Positions 5,777 to 9,136 of a stretch of DNA of 9,136 nucleotides are shown piece by piece. This DNA is from Deltaproteobacteria bacterium (GTDB lineage Bacteria > Desulfobacterota > Syntrophia > Syntrophales > UBA5619). Numbering within the stretch: position 1 is the stretch's first letter; every line of letters begins with the position of its first letter. The position numbers and the translations under genes were made by a program. The notes beneath the pieces are model-generated. The model searched no databases. It had not been told where the DNA came from and saw only the letters and a list, made by a program, of their open reading frames with translations. The DNA is taken from contig JAPLJY010000174.1 in the NCBI GenBank assembly GCA_026388345.1, forward strand, positions 1 through 9,136, read 5' to 3'.

Positions 5777-6609
5777 ATCCACTTGGTGAAAAATATCTCA
5801 GGAAGGACTTTCTTCCTTTCCTTTTTTGTCCCGGCTGCGGCGACGGGATGATCGTGCAGGCCTTTCTGCAGGCCGTGGATGACCTGGGCTGCGTCGACGA
5901 TCTGGCCCTGACGGCCGGAATCGGCTGCAGCGCCTGGATCGGCGTGTACATGCATGTTGATATCCTCAAGGTACTCCATGGCCGCGCGATCCCGGCCGCC
6001 ATCGGAATCAAGGCCACCAAGCCGTCCCGCAAGGTCGTCACCTTCACAGGCGACGGGGACTGCCTGGCCATCGGCGGCAACCACCTGCTCCACGCCGCCC
6101 GTCGCAACATCGATATGACGGTCGTTATGGTCAACAATCAGATCTACGCCATGACCGGAGGACAGGTCGCTCCCAGCACGGTCGTAGGTTCGAAGACCCA
6201 GACCACCCCTTATGGAAACCTCGAAAAACAGTTGGACGGCTGCAAGGTCGCCATCGCGGCGGGGGCCACGATGGTCAGCCGCTGGTCCACGGCCCAGCCC
6301 AAGCAGCTCATCAAGGCCTTCAAGAAGGCGCTTAAACACAAGGGATTTTCCTTTATTGAGATCATGTCCCAGTGCCCGGTGCAGACCGGGAGATACCTGT
6401 TGGGTTCCGGTTCTCCCCAGTTCAATTTTCAGTGGCTGAAGGACCATTGCGTGAAAGAGGAAGATCCCGCCAAGTGGGCGGAGGTCGAGGCGCAGGGTAA
6501 GATTCCCGTGGGGGACTTCCTGCAGATTGAGCAGCCCGAATTCATGGAAGAAGTCGCGCGGATGAATCAGAGAGTCAAAGAGGCGCAAGCCAAAGGAGGC
6601 GATCGTTGA
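5773..6609 (+). CDS. korB: 2-oxoacid:ferredoxin oxidoreductase, beta subunit (thiamine diphosphate-binding)
   Basis: The catalytic subunit that binds thiamine diphosphate and a proximal [4Fe-4S] cluster; 278 residues, normal length. The cofactor motif is intact: TGDGD (92-96) leads to NNQIYAMTGGQ (121-131), covering the Mg-diphosphate signature. Four cysteines sit where the cluster ligands are expected: Cys19 and Cys22 in CPGCG, Cys52 in GIGCS, and Cys201 in SQCPVQTGR. All four are present, so the subunit looks active. It starts within the last codons of korA (ATGA overlap at 5773-5776) and ends overlapping the ferredoxin gene, consistent with fixed-ratio synthesis. The C-terminal tail (about residues 225-278) is charged and typical of the KorB/VorA type rather than pyruvate oxidoreductase fusions. 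Confidence 0.95.
   Translation: MNPLGEKYLRKDFLPFLFCPGCGDGMIVQAFLQAVDDLGCVDDLALTAGIGCSAWIGVYMHVDILKVLHGRAIPAAIGIKATKPSRKVVTFTGDGDCLAIGGNHLLHAARRNIDMTVVMVNNQIYAMTGGQVAPSTVVGSKTQTTPYGNLEKQLDGCKVAIAAGATMVSRWSTAQPKQLIKAFKKALKHKGFSFIEIMSQCPVQTGRYLLGSGSPQFNFQWLKDHCVKEEDPAKWAEVEAQGKIPVGDFLQIEQPEFMEEVARMNQRVKEAQAKGGDR
6592..6599 (+). promoter_or_regulatory. Strong ribosome binding site for a TTG-started gene
   Basis: AAAGGAGG lies 6 bases before TTG 6606. This optimal site inside the end of korB decides the start of the ferredoxin subunit gene, which has no ATG before its first cluster motif. Confidence 0.8.
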
Positions 6610-6842
6610 AAGGCGCAGAAAGAATCGAAATCGACCGCAGGTACTGCAAGGGTTGCATGCTCTGCAAGTACATCTGCCCATCTGATGTGTTCGAGCCGGG
6701 ACAGGAAAGGAGCGATCTGGACTACCTCATGCCCCAGGCGACAAAGGTTGAAAACTGCCGGGTCTGCGGGCTTTGCGAGTCGCACTGCCCCGACATGGCC
6801 CTGACTGTGGTTGCTAAAGAGAAAGGGAAGGAAAAAGAATGA
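6606..6842 (+). CDS. korD: 2-oxoacid:ferredoxin oxidoreductase, delta subunit (2x[4Fe-4S] ferredoxin)
   Basis: The 78-residue electron-transfer subunit that carries electrons from the catalytic site to external ferredoxin. Two complete cluster motifs are visible: CKGCMLCKYICP (Cys14, 17, 20, 24) and CRVCGLCESHCP (Cys51, 54, 57, 61). Each has the CxxCxxCxxxCP spacing of 8Fe ferredoxins. The spacer between them (about residues 25-50) is longer than in minimal ferredoxins, as in delta subunits of this enzyme class. The start is TTG (6606-6608), sharing a TTGA overlap with the korB stop and backed by AAAGGAGG. The C-terminus KEKGKEKE is lysine/glutamate-rich and overlaps the next gene's ATGA. The gene order alpha-beta-delta-gamma puts it third. 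Confidence 0.93.
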   Translation: MKGAERIEIDRRYCKGCMLCKYICPSDVFEPGQERSDLDYLMPQATKVENCRVCGLCESHCPDMALTVVAKEKGKEKE

Positions 6843-7408
6843 GGAAGGAGATCATCTTCACTGGATTTGGCGGGCAAGGAATCATCCTCATGGGCGTGAT
6901 CATCGCCCGGATGATGGAGCACTTTCCCGATCTGCAGGTGACCCAGGCCCAATCCTACGGACCGGCTTCACGCGGCGGCGCTTGCCGCACCGATGTGGTG
7001 ATTTCGGACCAGCAGATCAACTACCCCAAGAGTTCGCGTCCGGATCTGATGGTCTTCATGTCCGAGGAGGCTCTGAAACGGCTTCTCTCCGAAGGGGACC
7101 CGGAAAAGACACTGATCGTCTATGACAACACCTTGATCAGGTCGATTCCCGCCCCTTACACGAAGACCTTTGCGGTTCCGGCAACCGGGCAGGCCGAGAA
7201 AGAGTTCAAAAACAGGATGGTCGCCAATATTTTCATGCTGGGGGCCGTTATTGAACTGATCAATCCGGGGAGCTTTGACGTTCTGAAGCGGATCGTCGCG
7301 AGCAGCGTTCCCAAAAAGTTCGAAGAGCTTAACATGAAGGCTCTGGAAGCGGGTTACGAGTATTACGGGACGCACAAGCCGGGAGAAAATCCCACCGCCT
7401 CCCTTTAA
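6839..7408 (+). CDS. korC: 2-oxoacid:ferredoxin oxidoreductase, gamma subunit
   Basis: The 189-residue gamma subunit, which in this enzyme family contributes to CoA binding and closes the active site. The family opening TGFGGQGIILMG (residues 8-19) and QAQSYGPASRGGACRTDVVI (about 37-56) are both intact. They are followed by YPKSSRPDLMVFMS and by a NIFMLGAVIELI helix region. The ATG overlaps the ferredoxin stop codon (ATGA, 6839-6842), and AAGGA at 6828-6832 serves as ribosome site 6 bases upstream. It completes a four-subunit enzyme encoded without internal gaps. After its stop there are 89 bases before the preferred start of the dehydrogenase gene, so transcription probably continues. Confidence 0.95.
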   Translation: MRKEIIFTGFGGQGIILMGVIIARMMEHFPDLQVTQAQSYGPASRGGACRTDVVISDQQINYPKSSRPDLMVFMSEEALKRLLSEGDPEKTLIVYDNTLIRSIPAPYTKTFAVPATGQAEKEFKNRMVANIFMLGAVIELINPGSFDVLKRIVASSVPKKFEELNMKALEAGYEYYGTHKPGENPTASL

Positions 7409-7416
7409 CCGGAATG

Positions 7417-7446
7417 TCGGTGGAAAAACAATCGGTGGAAAAACAA
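7417..7446. repeat. 15-base tandem duplication between korC and the dehydrogenase gene
   Basis: Two exact, adjacent copies of a 15-base unit (7417-7431 and 7432-7446), in frame with the downstream gene. If the ATG at 7414 were used they would encode SVEKQSVEKQ. The length is a multiple of three, so the frame is kept. It is probably a recent slippage duplication in leader sequence. Confidence 0.75.
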
Positions 7447-7477
7447 TTGGAAGAAGACATTGCAGCATCTTTCCCGG

Positions 7478-7486
7478 AAGGAGGAG
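7478..7486 (+). promoter_or_regulatory. Ribosome binding site of the Ldh2-type dehydrogenase
   Basis: AAGGAGGAG ends 11 bases before ATG 7498, and AAAGG (7493-7497) lies directly against the ATG. No comparable site precedes the in-frame ATG at 7414. This favours the 354-residue protein over the 382-residue form. Confidence 0.65.
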
Positions 7487-7497
7487 ATAGGCAAAGG

Positions 7498-8562
7498 ATG
7501 ACACCAGCAGAAAAGGTATTTCCTGCGCAAAAGGTGGAAGAATTCTGTGTGAATGTTTTGACAAAGGCAGGTCTGTCCACGAATTGGTCAACCATTGTTG
7601 CCGAGTCACTGTTATGTGCCGAGGTGCGCGGAATTCTGTCCCATGGGGTCGTAAGACTCGAAAGTTACATAAAACGGGTTGAAGCCGGTGTGATGAAGAT
7701 ACAGTCGCCGATTGCAGCTGAAATGGACGCCCAGGCGGTAGCCCTTCTTAATGCGAACAACACCTTTGGTCAAATTGCCGGTCATAAGGCCATGTCGCTG
7801 GCCATCGATAAGGCAAAACAATACGGTACCGGGGTGGTGGCGGTAAAGAATTCCAATCATTTCGGGGTTGCGGCTTACTACGCCATGATGGCTCTGCAAG
7901 CAAACATGGTGGGTTGCGTTTTTACCAACTCGTCCCCGGCCATGGCCGTTTATGGTACGAAAACACCCTTGATCGGCACCAACCCCATTGCCATTGCCAT
8001 CCCCGCCGGCGACCAGTTTCCCATTGTCCTGGATATGTCAACCTCCGTCGTCGCCCGCGGAAAAATCAGGTATGCCGCCCTGACGGGTCATTCTATTCCG
8101 CTGGGCTGGGCCCGGGACATTGACGGCAAGCCCACTGAAGACGCCAAGGTGGCCCTGAAAGGAAGCCTGGAACCTGTCGGCGGGGTGAAGGGTTCGGCCC
8201 TCTCTTTAATCATCGACATTGTCTGTGGAATCCTCACCAATACCGTCTTGACCGGCGGCGTAAAAAACATAACCGATGTGAGCGGACCCGCCAAAACCGG
8301 TCATTTTTTCGCGGCGCTGGACATATCCAGGTTCATTGATATGAAGCTTTTTAAGTCCAATGTAGATCAGGTGATCACGAATATCAAAAGTCTCCCCGCC
8401 GTGGATGGGGGAGAGATCTTCATGCCGGGAGAGATTGAATTCCACTTAAGCAAGAAGCGGATGGAAGAGGGAATTCCCCTGGAGGAGGAGGTTCTTCGTT
8501 CATTAAATGCGGTAGCGGCCCGTTATGGGGTTTCTCCATTGACGAGCTGCGTATCCGGATAG
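7498..8562 (+). CDS. Malate/L-lactate dehydrogenase family (Ldh2-type) 2-hydroxyacid oxidoreductase
   Basis: An NAD(P)-dependent dehydrogenase interconverting a 2-hydroxyacid and a 2-oxoacid. The family includes malate, L-sulfolactate, ureidoglycolate and 2,3-diketogulonate enzymes and is unrelated to classical lactate dehydrogenase. The 354-residue length fits. Seen: VRGILSHGVVRLESY (43-57) with Ser48, His49 and Arg53; NSNHFGVAAYYA with His121, the likely catalytic acid/base; IGTNPIAIAIPA; STSVVARGKI; IPLGWARDIDGKPTEDA; and PVGGVKGSALSL. The spacing of Ser48, His49, Arg53 and His121 matches the conserved family positions. Oddities: the usual DxDNGFGQ-like segment reads NANNTFGQ, and the usual MAPxGG reads MAVYGT, so this is a divergent member with uncertain substrate. 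An in-frame ATG at 7414 would add 28 residues of low-complexity, glutamate-rich sequence and is less likely. Following the oxidoreductase, it could supply that enzyme's 2-oxoacid. Confidence 0.9.
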   Translation: MTPAEKVFPAQKVEEFCVNVLTKAGLSTNWSTIVAESLLCAEVRGILSHGVVRLESYIKRVEAGVMKIQSPIAAEMDAQAVALLNANNTFGQIAGHKAMSLAIDKAKQYGTGVVAVKNSNHFGVAAYYAMMALQANMVGCVFTNSSPAMAVYGTKTPLIGTNPIAIAIPAGDQFPIVLDMSTSVVARGKIRYAALTGHSIPLGWARDIDGKPTEDAKVALKGSLEPVGGVKGSALSLIIDIVCGILTNTVLTGGVKNITDVSGPAKTGHFFAALDISRFIDMKLFKSNVDQVITNIKSLPAVDGGEIFMPGEIEFHLSKKRMEEGIPLEEEVLRSLNAVAARYGVSPLTSCVSG

Positions 8563-8650
8563 AAAAAGGTTACCCCCACGGATGAATCCTGAAATGAAGG
8601 GGGATGTAATTTGTGGTGACGGTTGATCATTAAATATCTTAAGTTATTAT

Positions 8651-8657
8651 GAGGAGG
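8651..8657 (+). promoter_or_regulatory. Ribosome binding site of the acyl-CoA dehydrogenase gene
   Basis: GAGGAGG lies 6 bases before ATG 8664. The upstream 100 bases after the dehydrogenase stop are A/T-rich and contain a loose CCCCC/GGGGG pairing (8573-8577 with 8599-8603). TTGATC (8623-8628) and TATTAT (8645-8650) look promoter-like, but they would start transcription inside this ribosome site. Confidence 0.75.
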
Positions 8658-8663
8658 CGTGCC

Positions 8664-9136
8664 ATGGATTTCGGATTATCGGAAGAGTTGGTGATGTTGC
8701 AGGACATGGTCAGGGCATTTGCGGCGGGGAAGATTGCGCCGCATGCCGATGAGTGGGATGCGAAGCATTATTTCCCATATGAGGAAGCGGTCAAGCCGAT
8801 GGGGGAGCTGGGTCTGTTCGGGACGGTGATTCCGGAGGAGTACGGCGGGAACGGGATGGGCTGGCTTGCGGCGATGATCATCACGGAGGAGATCGCCCGC
8901 GCGTCGAGTTCGCTGCGCGTCCAGATCAACATGCAGGAGCTGGGCTGCGCCTATACGATATACCGGTATGGATCGGAGGAGCTCAAAAAGAGATACATCC
9001 CCAGACTCGTCAGCGCCGAAATACTCGGGGCGTTTGCGATCACGGAGCCCCAGGCGGGGTCGGATGTGATGGCGATCAAGTCCACGGCGGAGGACAAGGG
9101 GGATCACTGGCTGCTCAACGGGACCAAGACCTGGAT
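8664..9136 (+). CDS. Acyl-CoA dehydrogenase, N-terminal part, glutaryl-CoA dehydrogenase-like (cut by window edge)
   Basis: A flavoprotein that would introduce a C2-C3 double bond into an acyl-CoA; only the first 157 residues are in the window, out of about 380 usual. It opens MDFGLSEELVMLQDMVR, the N-terminal helical domain, followed by LGLFGTVIPEEYGGNGMG. The family signature AITEPQAGSDVMA (125-137) contributes to flavin and acyl-chain contacts. Arg85 in SSSLRVQINM lies 17 residues before YGSEE. By eye from memory, this aligns with the Arg of human glutaryl-CoA dehydrogenase that holds the distal carboxylate (GYRSAMSVQ before YGSEE); butyryl-CoA dehydrogenases lack it. The wording also resembles the non-decarboxylating glutaryl-CoA dehydrogenase of sulfate reducers. 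Decarboxylating versus non-decarboxylating type depends on C-terminal residues outside the window. The catalytic glutamate is also outside. Codons here favour G at the third position, by eye more than in the preceding gene. Confidence 0.88.
   Translation, partial: MDFGLSEELVMLQDMVRAFAAGKIAPHADEWDAKHYFPYEEAVKPMGELGLFGTVIPEEYGGNGMGWLAAMIITEEIARASSSLRVQINMQELGCAYTIYRYGSEELKKRYIPRLVSAEILGAFAITEPQAGSDVMAIKSTAEDKGDHWLLNGTKTW

Noticed and set aside
5740..6681. 313-residue minus-strand open frame across korB
   Set aside because: It lies opposite an intact thiamine-diphosphate subunit with all catalytic motifs, and its sequence shows no family resemblance.
8573..8603. Possible terminator after the Ldh2-type gene (CCCCC pairing with GGGGG)
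   Set aside because: Only five pairs close a 21-base loop, with just a 3-pair inner stem and no T-run, so it is too weak to call.
8623..8650. TTGATC / TATTAT promoter-like pair before the acyl-CoA dehydrogenase
   Set aside because: The start point would fall inside the ribosome site, leaving no usable leader.

Overview
The window looks like a catabolic segment from a strictly anaerobic, Gram-negative bacterium. Three things point that way: a four-subunit ferredoxin-dependent 2-oxoacid oxidoreductase, an acyl-CoA dehydrogenase resembling those of anaerobic glutarate and benzoate degraders, and a periplasmic-binding-protein transporter. A Desulfobacterota or Syntrophales-type host is my best guess; this is an inference from gene content and motif style, not a phylogenetic result. 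All genes supported here lie on the + strand. No RNA genes, mobile elements or CRISPR arrays were seen.

Layout: (1) 10-375, a small single-domain cupin that ends at a very strong GC-rich hairpin. (2) 559-3644, a complete tripartite tricarboxylate transporter in the order C (periplasmic binding protein), B (small membrane subunit), A (large membrane subunit). A second perfect inverted repeat precedes it, and a hairpin-bearing gap separates C from B. (3) 3749-4531, an IclR-family regulator whose short promoter region holds two overlapping palindromes and a perfect TATAAT. (4) 4640-7408, four tightly coupled genes for a 2-oxoacid:ferredoxin oxidoreductase (alpha, beta, two-cluster ferredoxin delta, gamma), each overlapping the next by 4 bases. 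(5) 7498-8562, a malate/L-lactate (Ldh2-type) NAD(P)-dependent 2-hydroxyacid dehydrogenase. (6) 8664 to the window edge, the N-terminal part of an acyl-CoA dehydrogenase, with an Arg where glutaryl-CoA dehydrogenases bind the distal carboxylate.

Working model (inference): the Tct system imports a di- or tricarboxylate-type acid. The Ldh2-type enzyme oxidises a 2-hydroxyacid to a 2-oxoacid. The oxidoreductase converts that acid to an acyl-CoA, CO2 and reduced ferredoxin, and the acyl-CoA dehydrogenase continues the chain. If the last enzyme is a glutaryl-CoA dehydrogenase, the most economical substrate series is 2-hydroxyadipate, 2-oxoadipate, glutaryl-CoA, then glutaconyl- or crotonyl-CoA. 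The IclR protein would be the local sensor. No individual family here is new. The possibly undescribed part is the combination and its substrate.
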